Assembly: GCA_021791235.1 (NCBI GenBank)
Contig: JAJYXA010000154.1
Coordinates: forward strand, 1-14,675
Origin: Pseudomonadota bacterium
GTDB lineage: Bacteria; Pseudomonadota; Gammaproteobacteria; Burkholderiales; Thiobacillaceae
Length of the DNA: 14,675 bases
Direction: 5' to 3'
In this document: one piece after another, positions 14,582 through 14,675 of the stretch
Layout: each line of letters begins with the position of its first letter
Position numbering within the stretch: the first letter of the stretch is position 1
The notes under the pieces: generated by a model
What the model saw: the letters and a program-made list of their open reading frames with translations, nothing else
The model's database searches: none
Told to the model about the DNA's origin: nothing
Program-made: the position numbers and the translations under genes

Positions 14582-14675
14582 ACCGCCCCGACTTTCGTGG
14601 AGGCCATTTGGTTTAAGTGCAGGCCGTTGATTCGGTCTGTTCGGCGAGTTGCCGGTAGTAGTTTGCCTCAGCTTC
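14579..14675 (-). mobile_element. End of an insertion sequence, possibly IS3-family (partial)
   Basis: TGAACCGCCCCGACTTTCGT at 14579-14598 resembles the terminal inverted repeat of IS3-type elements as I remember them. Inside it, on the minus strand, an open frame enters from the window edge and stops at 14613-14615, giving a 20-residue tail (EAEANYYRQLAEQTESTACT). A transposase ending about 30 nt from the element end is the normal layout. The other end, the target duplication and the rest of the transposase lie outside the window, so the family is tentative. Confidence 0.6.

Overview
The window reads as GC-rich proteobacterial chromosome, most likely a betaproteobacterium of the Rhodocyclales/Burkholderiales type. 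That is an inference from strongly GC-biased third codon positions, an outer-membrane channel gene (so Gram-negative) and the gene families present; no rRNA or other phylogenetic marker is included. From about 12.64 kb to the right end, composition falls to roughly even AT/GC and the DNA becomes mobile.

Region 1 (1-7039, minus strand) is one probable operon. In transcription order it holds a Tsx-like outer-membrane channel, a Tat-exported BMP-family binding protein, two ABC permeases, a biuret hydrolase (BiuH), a double-domain ABC ATPase and a second isochorismatase-fold amidohydrolase cut off by the window edge. The last five genes are chained by four 4-nt stop/start overlaps (one GTGA, three ATGA). 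The logic is outer-membrane entry, periplasmic capture, ABC import and cytoplasmic hydrolysis of a small ureide such as biuret. The truncated hydrolase may act one step earlier (triuret) or on a related amide. A divergent GntR/FCD regulator (7354-8091) shares the intergenic region. TTG(T/C)ATAC motifs lie at both ends: three copies in 12-bp tandem before the channel gene and one perfect palindrome before the regulator.

Region 2 (8225-12554, plus strand) is an unusual two-component system. A 1140-residue protein fuses an NCS1 nucleobase/hydantoin-type transporter to a nine-cysteine cluster, two more membrane segments, a histidine kinase and a receiver. The next gene overlaps it by 14 nt and encodes a REC-LuxR response regulator. 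This looks like a transporter-shaped sensor of a nucleobase-like or ureide-like compound, which would suit its position beside the ureide operon. That link is inference.

Region 3 (about 12.64-14.58 kb, plus strand) is an integron gene-cassette run without an integrase in view. A TIR-domain protein is followed by an attC site, then a protein of unknown family with an R-x4-H (HEPN-like) motif, then a second attC, then the first 16 codons of a third cassette gene. That gene is cut by an insertion sequence whose end starts at 14579. Both complete cassette genes end with the TAA inside the attC R'' box, have lower GC than the chromosome, and look like candidate defence cassettes.
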